Part shown: positions 1 through 6,370 of the stretch, piece by piece
Position numbering within the stretch: the stretch's first letter is position 1
Layout: each line of letters opens with the position of its first letter
From: Elusimicrobiota bacterium
Lineage (GTDB): Bacteria; Elusimicrobiota; Elusimicrobia; FEN-1173
DNA length: 10,652 nt
Reading direction: 5' to 3'
Assembly: GCA_016207625.1 (NCBI GenBank)
Contig: JACQPF010000002.1
Location: forward strand, 1 to 10,652
Program-made: the position numbers and the translations under genes
Notes under the pieces: model-generated
What the model saw: only the letters and a program-made list of their open reading frames with translations
Databases searched by the model: none
Told to the model about the DNA's origin: nothing

Positions 1-1
1 G

Positions 2-112
2 ACCCGGTACAAGGCCTCCTGCATTTTGACCATGACCTTCCACCGCTCCCAAATCAAAAGGGCCATGACCGAGGCGGGGGCCGCCCCAGGGCGGAAAGGG
101 ACGGCCGCGTGA
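2..112 (+). CDS. C-terminal fragment of an unidentified upstream gene
   Basis: An open frame enters from the window edge and ends at TGA 110-112 after 36 codons. The visible residues are basic and small-residue rich, for example HRSQIKRAMTEAGAAPGRK, with no recognisable motif. An internal ATG at 32 exists, but the frame is open to the edge, so a longer gene cut by the window is more likely. It lies on the same strand as the rest of the operon, about 50 bp before the next good ribosome-binding site. No function can be given. It could also be chance open frame. Confidence 0.35.
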   Translation, partial: TRYKASCILTMTFHRSQIKRAMTEAGAAPGRKGTAA

Positions 113-138
113 AGCGTTGTCGCCTCACGGGAAGATTT

Positions 139-158
139 GGGCATTTACGAGTGGAGGA
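139..158 (+). repeat. Leader repeat, copy A (contains ribosome-binding site)
   Basis: The segment reads GGGCATTTA, two bases, AGTGG, AGGA, and includes the GGAGG ribosome-binding site (153-157) of the gene starting at GTG 164. Nearly the same segment, with one extra G, lies at 3473-3493 before the RusA gene. About 18 of 20 positions agree. Confidence 0.5.
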
Positions 159-163
159 TTCAC

Positions 164-430
164 GTGAAAAGACGGGAAAAAGAAACTCATTCTTCAGATT
201 CCCGGTTTGATTTTGAAGGAACGTTTTCCCATAGGTCCTGGGCGGTGTCTTGTGTCCGATGCGGCCAACCTGCGATCCATTACTTCGGCAAATACGTGAA
301 GGATCCGACGAAAGCATGGGACTATAGGACCGACATCTTTTGCGAGACCTGCCAGGGACTTTTCGTATCCAGCCAGGAGCGGCCCGCTCTTTCCTGCCAC
401 AAGGAGGCTCTCCCCTATGGGTCTATCTGA
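164..430 (+). CDS. Small CxxC zinc-ribbon protein, unknown function
   Basis: An 88-residue protein with two CxxC pairs, C30-V-R-C33 and C60-E-T-C63, spaced as in a zinc ribbon. This suggests a small metal-binding protein, perhaps nucleic-acid or protein binding. The N-terminus is charged (KRREKE). I chose GTG 164 because GGAGG at 153-157 sits six bases upstream; the frame also opens at TTG 137, which lacks such a site. Its 3' end overlaps the next gene by 14 bp, so the two are probably translated together. No family is recognised. The zinc-ribbon reading rests only on the cysteine pattern. Confidence 0.65.
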   Translation: MKRREKETHSSDSRFDFEGTFSHRSWAVSCVRCGQPAIHYFGKYVKDPTKAWDYRTDIFCETCQGLFVSSQERPALSCHKEALPYGSI

Positions 431-680
431 CGTGGCCCGGTTCCGCGGGCGGTGGGCGAGGTTCCTCTCCGCCACCCGGTGGATGGAGGAGAACTGGCCC
501 AGCAAGCCACCGGAAGAAAAAAAGGGACTGTGGGACCAATTCGTCGCCACGGTCCAAGAGCCCGTGGACCTGGCCTGGGACAAGCTTTCGCCCCAGGAGC
601 AGAAGATTTTACTGCCGGAAATGTTCCCGGACTACAAGGAGAAAATACATGGACCAAGATCAAATGCCACTTCAAGCTGA
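417..680 (+). CDS. Hypothetical small phage protein
   Basis: An 87-residue, tryptophan- and charge-rich protein with no cysteines. It has a perfect AAGGAGG ribosome-binding site at 401-407, nine bases before ATG 417, which is strong evidence that it is real. It overlaps the upstream gene by 14 bp and the downstream gene by 32 bp. The middle (ENWPSKPPEEKKG, then a helical-looking stretch) suggests a small soluble helical protein. No motif or family is recognised. Confidence 0.65.
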   Translation: MGLSDVARFRGRWARFLSATRWMEENWPSKPPEEKKGLWDQFVATVQEPVDLAWDKLSPQEQKILLPEMFPDYKEKIHGPRSNATSS

Positions 681-1185
681 GATGTTCATCTGCACACAGT
701 GCGAGAGGAAAGACAGGGACGGTTTGTTTATGGACGAAGAAAAACCGGGACCTGAGTCGCAAGAGCGAGTTCTCATAAAGTGCCGGACATGTTTAATCTC
801 CTCGGGCCTGGGATTGATGATGCTCATGGCCCCTTCTCTCCCTAAAACGTCCCCCAATCAGGCTGGTTTCCATTCCAAGAAGGAAATTGAGGAGATGATT
901 GTGAGAGCGGTCAAGGGCGTTGTGATAAGAGAATTGCCGGTAGTCATAGCTGATGAGATGGAGTACGCAATTCATGCGTCCGACGATTTCTGGGCACGAA
1001 CACATCCTTCGAGCGCGGAACTTTTGGTTCATATCAATGTGGATGTCTCGGAGTACGACGATTGCGGTGGCTCCCATATCCTCCGCATGGATAAGTCCTT
1101 CCGGGTGCCCCTCTATATTATCCATGGTGGTCTAACAGAAAAAGTTTTTCCCGCAGTGCCTGGGGAGGCGGGGAAGTCTCTATGA
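649..1185 (+). CDS. CxxC zinc-ribbon protein of unknown function
   Basis: A 178-residue protein. The N-terminal part has C15-T-Q-C18 and C45-R-T-C48, a zinc-ribbon or rubredoxin-like arrangement. A short hydrophobic, methionine-rich stretch (about 52-63) follows, and then an alpha/beta-looking C-terminal region (about 76-178) that I do not recognise. ATG 649 is preceded by AAGGAG at 636-641, seven bases away; the frame is open further upstream without a comparable site. The stop TGA (1183-1185) overlaps the primase ATG in an ATGA, suggesting translational coupling. Base composition looks lower in GC and less third-position biased than in the flanking genes, which hints at separate acquisition. 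Confidence 0.65.
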   Translation: MDQDQMPLQAEMFICTQCERKDRDGLFMDEEKPGPESQERVLIKCRTCLISSGLGLMMLMAPSLPKTSPNQAGFHSKKEIEEMIVRAVKGVVIRELPVVIADEMEYAIHASDDFWARTHPSSAELLVHINVDVSEYDDCGGSHILRMDKSFRVPLYIIHGGLTEKVFPAVPGEAGKSL

Positions 1186-3287
1186 CCATGAAAGTGGAGA
1201 ACGCCCTGGCCTACGCCCAAGCCGGCTGGCCGGTCTTTCCACTGGTGCCGAACACCAAGGTTCCCCTGACCAGAAGAGGGTTCAAGGACGCAACCAAAGA
1301 CTTGGAGAAGATCCGGCGGGAGTGGGCACGGGATCCGGATCCCAACATCGGCGTCTCCACCGGGCAACTCTCCGGGCTTGGGGTCTTGGACGTGGATGTG
1401 AAAAACGGCGCTAAGGGCATGGAGTCCCTCCAAGCCATCATGGAGGTCCTGCCCAAGACCCGCACAGCCCGGACGCCGAGCGGCGGACTCCATCTCTATT
1501 TTCGGATTGCAGGACCCTTGAAAAGCCGAATCGGATTTTTGCCGGGGCTGGATCTCAAGGCGGACGGGGGCTACGTGGCGGCCCCCGGCTCGGAGATCGA
1601 CGGCAAGCCGTACGAGTGGATCGATCCCGCCGCGCCCATCGCGGATCTCCCCGCCGCGCTCCAGGCCCTTCTTCAAAAAGGCCAAGCAAAGGCCAAGCCC
1701 CTGGCGGAAGGAACAGGAGCCATCCCGGAAGGCCAGCGGAACGACACCCTGACCAGTCTGGCGGGGTCCATGCGGCGCCGGGGCATGGAACACCAGGAGA
1801 TCCTGGCGGCTCTGCGGGCTGTGAACGCCAACCGCTGCCAGCCGCCTCTCCCGGAGTCCGAAGTAGAAACAATTGCCGCCAGCGTGGCCCGGTATCCTCC
1901 TGTCAATTCGCCTACTGTGGCGAAGAACGGCTCCCCAGGGCTTCCCGGCTCGGACGGGGGAGATGAGCCCATGCCGCCGGGATTTACCGACGATGATTTG
2001 GCCCTGGAATTCACCCAACAGCACGGCGGCAACTGGCGCTACGTGGCGGGATGGGGCCGGTGGCTCCATTGGGACGGCGCCTGCTGGAAGAAGGACGACA
2101 CCTTGCGGGCTTTCGACCTGTCCCGAAAAATTTGCCGGAAGGCCAGCGCCAACTGCGACAACTCCAAGGTTGCGGCCAAGGTGGCGAGCGCCGCTACGGT
2201 GGCCGCCGTGGAGAGGCTTGCCCGGACCGACCGCACCCACGCGGCCACCACGGACCAGTGGGACCAAGGGGCTTGGCTTCTGAACACGCCCAAAGGATGC
2301 GTGGAGTTGGAGACCGGCAAAGTAAGGTCCCACCGCCGGGAGGACTACATCACTAAGATCACGGCCGCTACTCCCGAAGGGGAGGCTGAGACTTGGCTGA
2401 CTTTCTTGAGCGATATCACAAACGGGGATTTGGAGCTCCAATCCTATCTGTCCCGCCTCGCCGGCTATTGCTTAACCGGGGTGACCAGCGAACATGCCCT
2501 TTTCTTCCTCTACGGAACCGGGGCCAACGGGAAATCGGTCTTCATCAACACCCTGGCCTCCGTCCTGGGGGACTACGCCACCAACGCTCCTATGGACACA
2601 TTCATGGAAACCAAGACAGAGAAGCACCCCACGGACTTGGCTTCTTTGTGCGGGGCGCGCCTTGTGACCTCCATTGAGGTGGAGAAGGGCCGGCGGTGGG
2701 CCGAGGCTAAGATCAAGTCCCTGACCGGCGGGGACAAGATTTCCGCCCGGTTCATGCGCCAGGACTTCTTCGAGTACAAGCCCCAGTTCAAGCTCCTGAT
2801 CGCCGGCAACCACAAGCCGTCCATGCGGGACGTGGACGAGGCCATGCGCCGGCGTCTGCATCTCATCCCCTTCACCGTCACCATCCCGCCGGAAAAACGC
2901 GACAAGGCTCTGACCGAGAGACTTTTGGAGGAACGCAACGGGATTCTCAAGTGGGCGGTCGAAGGGTGTCTGGAATGGCAGAGGATTGGCCTAAAGCCTC
3001 CCGCCTCCGTGGTCGAGGCCACGGAGGAATATTTCGAGTCCCAAGACGCCCTGGGGCGGTGGATGGAGGAAGAGTGTGTGATCAACCCCAATTATACGGC
3101 CACCACGGAGGATCTTTTTTACTCATGGAAGGCTTGGTCCGAAAGATGCGGGGAGTACACCGGAAGCCTCCAAAAATTTTCAGAGGATCTTCAAAAGAAG
3201 GGCTTCGCACGAAATCGGAGCTCAAAAAAGAAGGGTTTTCGGGGTTTAACGCTTAAAGGCCGGGAAATTCAGGGGGACTTGGTTTAA
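1182..3287 (+). CDS. Primase-polymerase / SF3 (D5-type) replicative helicase
   Basis: This 701-residue replication protein would make primers and unwind DNA at the phage origin. Domains in order: an N-terminal Prim-Pol (bifunctional primase/polymerase, AEP type) at about 8-155, with the metal-binding pair D70-V-D72, SGGLH at 100-104 and LDLKADGG at 123-130; a PriCT-like helical segment at about 180-240; a D5_N-like region at about 268-400; and an SF3 helicase core. In the helicase, Walker A is GTGANGKS (445-452, lysine 451), the acidic B motif lies around E499/E501, the B' motif is SLTGGDKISA (513-522), the C motif asparagine is N543 in AGNHKP, and R556-R558 supply the probable arginine finger. 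A C-terminal winged-helix-like region at about 610-695 fits the pox D5 C-terminal family. All key residues are present. The start overlaps the upstream stop (ATGA); a second ATG lies at 1188. The stop is TAA. Confidence 0.95.
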   Translation: MTMKVENALAYAQAGWPVFPLVPNTKVPLTRRGFKDATKDLEKIRREWARDPDPNIGVSTGQLSGLGVLDVDVKNGAKGMESLQAIMEVLPKTRTARTPSGGLHLYFRIAGPLKSRIGFLPGLDLKADGGYVAAPGSEIDGKPYEWIDPAAPIADLPAALQALLQKGQAKAKPLAEGTGAIPEGQRNDTLTSLAGSMRRRGMEHQEILAALRAVNANRCQPPLPESEVETIAASVARYPPVNSPTVAKNGSPGLPGSDGGDEPMPPGFTDDDLALEFTQQHGGNWRYVAGWGRWLHWDGACWKKDDTLRAFDLSRKICRKASANCDNSKVAAKVASAATVAAVERLARTDRTHAATTDQWDQGAWLLNTPKGCVELETGKVRSHRREDYITKITAATPEGEAETWLTFLSDITNGDLELQSYLSRLAGYCLTGVTSEHALFFLYGTGANGKSVFINTLASVLGDYATNAPMDTFMETKTEKHPTDLASLCGARLVTSIEVEKGRRWAEAKIKSLTGGDKISARFMRQDFFEYKPQFKLLIAGNHKPSMRDVDEAMRRRLHLIPFTVTIPPEKRDKALTERLLEERNGILKWAVEGCLEWQRIGLKPPASVVEATEEYFESQDALGRWMEEECVINPNYTATTEDLFYSWKAWSERCGEYTGSLQKFSEDLQKKGFARNRSSKKKGFRGLTLKGREIQGDLV

Positions 3288-3313
3288 TGCAGATACTGCA
3301 TATTTCCCAAGAA

Positions 3314-3412
3314 GTGCCGACCCTGCCGCCCCCTCACTTATCGACGTCTCACGCGTGCGCGCGTACGCGCGCGTGTAACGCCGATAATGGAAGAGGTCGG
3401 CACGGTCGGCAC
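3314..3412. repeat. Large imperfect inverted repeat with iteron-like 9-mers
   Basis: The right arm (3395-3412) is two perfect tandem copies of GGTCGGCAC. The left arm (3314-3331) is the reverse complement, one perfect copy and one copy with two changes, so 16 of 18 outer positions pair. An inner pair, TTATCGACGT at 3338-3347 against 3378-3387, matches at 9 of 10 positions. The core GCGCGCGTACGCGCGC (3357-3372) is a perfect 16-bp palindrome. The three nested elements are almost concentric, so the region could extrude a long hairpin or cruciform. Confidence 0.85.
3350..3377. other. 28-bp alternating purine-pyrimidine tract (Z-DNA prone)
   Basis: Every step alternates purine and pyrimidine over 28 bases, mostly CG and GC steps with some GT, TA and CA steps. 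Such tracts are known to favour Z-DNA under negative supercoiling. It forms the centre of the larger inverted repeat. Confidence 0.7.
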
Positions 3413-3472
3413 AAAAGCGGAATTTTGCATTTCTTGCCAGAAAGAAACCCCTGTCTCCTGGAAAGCGGTTCC

Positions 3473-3493
3473 GGGCATTTATCAGTGGGAGGA
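3473..3493 (+). repeat. Leader repeat, copy B (contains ribosome-binding site)
   Basis: The second copy of the segment at 139-158, with one extra G. It includes the GGGAGG (3487-3492) that serves ATG 3500 of the RusA gene at a seven-base spacing. The bases before the two copies share only patchy similarity. Confidence 0.5.
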
Positions 3494-3499
3494 AAAGAA

Positions 3500-3868
3500 A
3501 TGCCAGGACCGCTCCAACTCACGCTCAAAGGCCAGATCCCTTCCGGGAAAAACCACATGAAGATCGACCCCCGGACCGGCCAGCACTATCCCAACAAACG
3601 CTTCTCCGCGTGGCGTCAAGCCGCCTGGGTGCAGTTACGGTCCCAGCCCAAGGCCCACTTCAACGTTCCCTGCCGGATTCAAGTGGACTACTGGCCCGGT
3701 GACCGCCGCCGGCGAGACGTGCCCGGCATGGAAGACGCTCTCTGCCACATCTTGGAATATTCCCAGATCCTGAAGGACGACAGCCTCCTGCAAGACTGGG
3801 AGTGGACCACCCACGAGGTATCGCCCACAAACCCGCGCGTCATCCTCCGGATCGAGGAAAAAGTATGA
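3500..3868 (+). CDS. RusA-family Holliday junction resolvase
   Basis: A 122-residue protein with the layout of RusA-type endodeoxyribonucleases, which cut four-way DNA junctions made during phage recombination and replication. The N-terminus (LTLKGQIPSGKNH, about 7-19) matches the family's opening strand and loop. The acidic core RRRRDVPGMEDAL (69-81), followed by LKDDSLL (91-97), matches the family pattern of acidic residues, DAL and a later DD pair. One difference from E. coli RusA is that DxDN is replaced by D73-V-P75-G. ATG 3500 has GGGAGG seven bases upstream, and the protein then begins just where the family does; the frame is open back to 3287, but that extension would translate the palindrome. 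The stop overlaps the next ATG (ATGA). Confidence 0.85.
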   Translation: MPGPLQLTLKGQIPSGKNHMKIDPRTGQHYPNKRFSAWRQAAWVQLRSQPKAHFNVPCRIQVDYWPGDRRRRDVPGMEDALCHILEYSQILKDDSLLQDWEWTTHEVSPTNPRVILRIEEKV

Positions 3869-4047
3869 GAGCCCATCTTTACTCTCAACGGAAATGCCGG
3901 CATTGCGGGAAAGGATTCAATCCCATCTACGCCAACCAGCAGATGCACCCGGACTGCCGCCCGCGCTGGGACCGAAAATACCAACGGGAATACCAACGCA
4001 AGATTCGGCGGGAGATGAAAATGGAAAGCGAAGGACTACAGACATGA
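3865..4047 (+). CDS. 60-residue zinc-finger protein
   Basis: A small basic protein with one treble-clef or zinc-ribbon-like motif: C11-R-H-C14, then H28-P-D-C31. The C-terminal half is a highly charged Arg/Lys/Tyr helix (RWDRKYQREYQRKIRRE, about 34-50), suggesting nucleic-acid binding. ATG 3865 overlaps the RusA stop, and GAGG lies at 3854-3857. Its own stop overlaps the ATG of the next gene, so it is embedded in a coupled series of RusA, this gene and the probable small terminase. A role in recombination or packaging is possible, but the exact function is unknown. Confidence 0.75.
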   Translation: MRAHLYSQRKCRHCGKGFNPIYANQQMHPDCRPRWDRKYQREYQRKIRREMKMESEGLQT

Positions 4048-4613
4048 AGCGCGGAGGGCCGCAGAAATACCCCAAGGAAGTCATCCGCGCCGCGATCCAG
4101 AAGATGGAGAACGGCGCGAGCTTGAGCTCCATCGCCCGGGAGCTGGGCTTGAGCAAGACGACGGTCAAGTACTGGCTAGACAACGCGCCCAAGTTCCTGG
4201 CCAAGGACAGCGGGAAAGGGTTCGGCGTGGGGCAAGGCCGGGTCCAGGCGAAAATCTCCGTGTACGGCTGGGCGCTCCTCTTCAAAATCTATCGGCAGAT
4301 CGGGCGCTCGATGGAGCAGGCGTCCTTCAAGGACCTGGTGTACGCCTTGAGCGAGCTCCACAAGTCCCTTCCGCAACTGACGCCCATGACGGGCAACGGC
4401 GTTCCCTCTCGCATCTTGGAAATGAAAGAAGAGACGCGCGTCACCGTGAAGGAATACCTGGACAAACAGAAGCGGGCGCAAGAAGCGCCCATCGACGCGG
4501 TGGAAATTAGGCGAGAGACTTCCGCGCCGGAAGCCCGACCCCCGGCCGCGCTCCCGGCCTCCGGCGAGGCTCCGGCGGAGGAGGAGGGCGGCGGAAATGA
4601 CGCAAAAGAATGA
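4044..4613 (+). CDS. Helix-turn-helix protein, probable terminase small subunit
   Basis: A 189-residue protein with an N-terminal helix-turn-helix at about 26-45 (SLSSIARELGLSKTTVKYWL), the kind used by small terminase subunits to recognise the packaging site. A central helical region (about 75-145) could be the oligomerisation part, and the last 40 residues are a low-complexity Ala/Pro/Glu tail. The assignment as small terminase rests on the helix-turn-helix, the size and its place one gene before the large terminase; a transcription regulator is the main alternative. The start overlaps the upstream stop (ATGA). After it comes a non-overlapping gap with hairpins, unlike the tight junctions before it. 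Confidence 0.65.
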   Translation: MKRGGPQKYPKEVIRAAIQKMENGASLSSIARELGLSKTTVKYWLDNAPKFLAKDSGKGFGVGQGRVQAKISVYGWALLFKIYRQIGRSMEQASFKDLVYALSELHKSLPQLTPMTGNGVPSRILEMKEETRVTVKEYLDKQKRAQEAPIDAVEIRRETSAPEARPPAALPASGEAPAEEEGGGNDAKE

Positions 4614-4620
4614 GCCGTCC

Positions 4621-4648
4621 GGCGAACATAATGCGTATTATGTTCGCC
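4621..4648. promoter_or_regulatory. Perfect 12-bp inverted repeat, possible operator or hairpin
   Basis: GGCGAACATAAT, the loop GCGT, then ATTATGTTCGCC: twelve perfect pairs around a four-base loop, eight bases after the stop of the probable small terminase. The following bases are C-rich (CCCCCCGTTTCC), not a T-run, so a standard intrinsic terminator is unlikely. A dimeric regulator's operator or an RNA hairpin fits better. Confidence 0.55.
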
Positions 4649-4673
4649 CCCCGTTTCCGTCGGAGAATCCCCG

Positions 4674-4862
4674 ATGAGGTCCCCGGATGATTTGCGTAAA
4701 AAAGGGACCACCCCCGGCGGGAGCCCCCATCTGACTCATGTTTCGTACACCCAAAGAAGGCTTCGGTCTTTTTCTACGTGTACGAAACACTCCCTCGGAA
4801 ACGACGGACGCCAAAGGATCGAAAGGGCATTGAATTTTTTCGTACGGAACAACACTTTATGA
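4674..4862 (+). CDS. Possible 62-residue leader gene before large terminase
   Basis: ATG 4674 is preceded by GGAG at 4662-4665, eight bases away, and the frame ends at TGA 4860-4862, which overlaps the large-terminase ATG in the same ATGA pattern seen at other junctions. That coupling is the main argument for it. The product is basic, rich in Arg/Ser/Thr, and resembles no family I know, and the frame runs through a 12-bp inverted repeat. It may be a leader peptide or simply an open frame in a regulatory region. Confidence 0.25.
   Translation: MRSPDDLRKKGTTPGGSPHLTHVSYTQRRLRSFSTCTKHSLGNDGRQRIERALNFFVRNNTL
4739..4789. promoter_or_regulatory. 12-bp inverted repeat with 27-base loop before TerL
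   Basis: TGTTTCGTACAC at 4739-4750 is the exact reverse complement of GTGTACGAAACA at 4778-4789. The core TTTCGTAC occurs a third time at 4838-4845, shortly before the TerL start at 4859. The loop contains GAAGGCTTC, itself an inverted repeat. This may be a pair of regulator sites or an mRNA stem near the start of the terminase. Confidence 0.5.
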
Positions 4863-6361
4863 AAACCCACGAAGAACGGCTGGAAAACCTTTTCTTTTTC
4901 GCCAAGGACGTGCTCGGCTACGACGAGCTCACCGAGCTGCACCTCTCCTGGTTCGACACGCTCCTGCGCCACAGGCACCTGCTCCTCCTGGCGCCGCCCG
5001 GCCACTACAAGTCCACGGTCTGCACCATCGCCTATCCGCTCTTCCGTCTGACCGAGGACAACAACATGCGGATCTTACTCGTCAACGAAGTCCTGGAAAA
5101 CTCCAAGGGCTTCCTCCGGGAGATCAAGGGCCACATCCAGCAGAACGAGCGGTTCCGGGAGAAGTTCGGCAACTGGGACATGACCGCCGACGCCTGGACC
5201 GAGGAGCGCATCCTGATCCCCCGAACCCAAATCCGCAAAGAGCCGTCCATGGCCGTGGCGTCGGTCCTGGGCACGGTGGTGAGCGTTCACCCCGACCTCA
5301 TCGTCATAGACGATCCCTGCTCCAACCGCAACACCATGACGGCGCACCAGCGCCAGAAGGTCATCAACTGGTTCCAGCGGGATCTCCTGCCCCGGCTGGA
5401 CGACGGCGGCCAGATCCTCATCGTCATGACGCGCTGGAACGTGGACGACATGGCCGGCTGGATCATGAACAACCCCGGCTTCGACGACTGGAAAGTGATC
5501 AACCTGGCGTCGGAGTGGACGGACGAGAAGAACCAGCGGCACATCCTTTTCCCCCAGAAGTTCAACGAGAAAAAGCTGGACCGCCTGAAAGCCCGCCTGG
5601 GCACGCCGGCCTACAACTGCCTGTACCTGAACGACCCCTCGGGCCAGGACGGCGCGGAGGTCAAGGCGGCCTGGATCGACTCGGCCCGCTATGACAAGCC
5701 CCCCGAGGACCTGACCCAGTTCGCGGGCATGGACCTGGCCATCAGCGAAAAGGAAAAAGGCTCGCGGTCGGCCTATTGCGTCATCGGCCGGGACAAGGAC
5801 GGGACCCTCTATGTCCTGGACAGCTACCGGGACCGCATCCACTTCGATGAGCAACTCAAGACGGTCAAGCGGGTCTGCCGCGTCCATCCCGTGCGGCTCA
5901 TGCTGGTGGAGGCCAACGCCTACGAATCGGCCTTCGTCCAGTCCCTCCGGACCGACCCGGAGACCCGCCACCTCCCCATCAAAGCGGTGCGGACCACGGG
6001 GGACAAGGACGCCCGCATCCGGGGCCTGATCCCGCTTTTTGAAAACGGCATCCTCCGCCTGCCCCGGCCCGAGGCCGGCCTATGGGTTTCCCACTTGGAG
6101 GAGGAGCTCTTCCATTTCCCCAACGGCACCAAGGACATGCTGGACGCTTTGTGGCTGGCCATCGAAGGCGTCCAGATTCAAAGGACGGAGCCCAAAATCG
6201 TATTCGCGGAGGACGAGTCCATGCTACCAGAGAAACGCGAGAAGCCATCCGAACAAGAAATCAAGGACGAGGCGGCGACGTGCCCCGTGTGCTGGCACAA
6301 GAATGTCCCGGAGGCCATGAAGTGCGCGGCCTGCGGCCACTGCCTCCGGTGCGCGGAGTGA
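4859..6361 (+). CDS. terL: Terminase large subunit with C-terminal zinc ribbon
   Basis: The 500-residue packaging motor and nuclease, which drives DNA into the prohead and cuts the concatemer. The ATPase part shows a Walker A-like loop APPGHYKST (45-53, lysine 51), Walker B LIVIDDP (147-153), and the coupling motif MTRWNVDD (190-197). The RNase H-like nuclease shows D292 in GMDLAIS, E351 in LVEANAY, and the KDMLDALW stretch (425-432) with its late acidic residues. After the nuclease, a linker (about 445-472) leads to a zinc ribbon: C475-P-V-C478, C489-A-A-C492, C495 and C498. That tail is not part of the usual family architecture. I chose ATG 4859 because the family-like start ERLENLFFFAKDVLG follows directly; GTG 4778 has no ribosome-binding site and falls inside an inverted repeat. 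The ribosome-binding site at 4859 is weak (GGAA), so expression may be controlled or coupled. Confidence 0.93.
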   Translation: MKTHEERLENLFFFAKDVLGYDELTELHLSWFDTLLRHRHLLLLAPPGHYKSTVCTIAYPLFRLTEDNNMRILLVNEVLENSKGFLREIKGHIQQNERFREKFGNWDMTADAWTEERILIPRTQIRKEPSMAVASVLGTVVSVHPDLIVIDDPCSNRNTMTAHQRQKVINWFQRDLLPRLDDGGQILIVMTRWNVDDMAGWIMNNPGFDDWKVINLASEWTDEKNQRHILFPQKFNEKKLDRLKARLGTPAYNCLYLNDPSGQDGAEVKAAWIDSARYDKPPEDLTQFAGMDLAISEKEKGSRSAYCVIGRDKDGTLYVLDSYRDRIHFDEQLKTVKRVCRVHPVRLMLVEANAYESAFVQSLRTDPETRHLPIKAVRTTGDKDARIRGLIPLFENGILRLPRPEAGLWVSHLEEELFHFPNGTKDMLDALWLAIEGVQIQRTEPKIVFAEDESMLPEKREKPSEQEIKDEAATCPVCWHKNVPEAMKCAACGHCLRCAE

Positions 6362-6370
6362 AGGATTTTC

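Larger units (their letters stand above)
3288..3499. other. Spacer between primase and RusA; candidate replication origin
   Basis: This 212-bp gap holds no convincing gene, although one frame stays open from ATG 3287 into RusA. It begins with a small perfect inverted repeat (ATGCAG, three bases, CTGCAT; 3287-3301) over the primase stop. It then carries a roughly 99-bp imperfect palindrome (3314-3412) built from 9-mers with an alternating CG-rich centre, and finally an A-rich stretch (from 3413) leading to the RusA ribosome-binding site. A palindrome with repeated 9-mers directly after the replicative helicase gene is where an initiator-binding origin could lie. The origin role is inferred; the sequence structure is directly visible. 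Confidence 0.45.
4614..4858. other. Leader region before large terminase
   Basis: This 245-bp stretch breaks the close packing of the operon. It holds two perfect 12-bp inverted repeats (4621-4648 and 4739-4789), three copies of TTTCGTAC in either orientation, and a possible 62-codon frame (4674-4862). I see no clear sigma70 promoter and no terminator U-tract. It is a plausible site for transcriptional control between the early and late parts of the operon. Confidence 0.5.

Noticed and set aside
109..210. 33-codon frame starting at GTG 109, overlapping the TGA of the upstream fragment
   Set aside because: It overlaps the better-supported gene at 164 and has no plausible protein features, despite a possible AAGGG upstream.
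1113..2441. 442-codon open frame on the minus strand
   Set aside because: It lies wholly antisense to the well-supported primase-helicase gene and encodes no recognisable motif; such shadows are common in GC-rich genes.
3287..3499. 71-codon N-terminal extension of RusA from ATG 3287
   Set aside because: It would translate the palindrome into low-complexity sequence, while ATG 3500 has a good ribosome-binding site and gives a family-length RusA.
4621..4660. Intrinsic terminator after the probable small terminase gene
   Set aside because: The hairpin is perfect, but it is followed by a C-run and mixed sequence rather than a T-run.
4778..4858. Upstream GTG start for the large terminase
   Set aside because: There is no ribosome-binding site and it sits in an inverted-repeat arm; the family-like N-terminus begins at ATG 4859.
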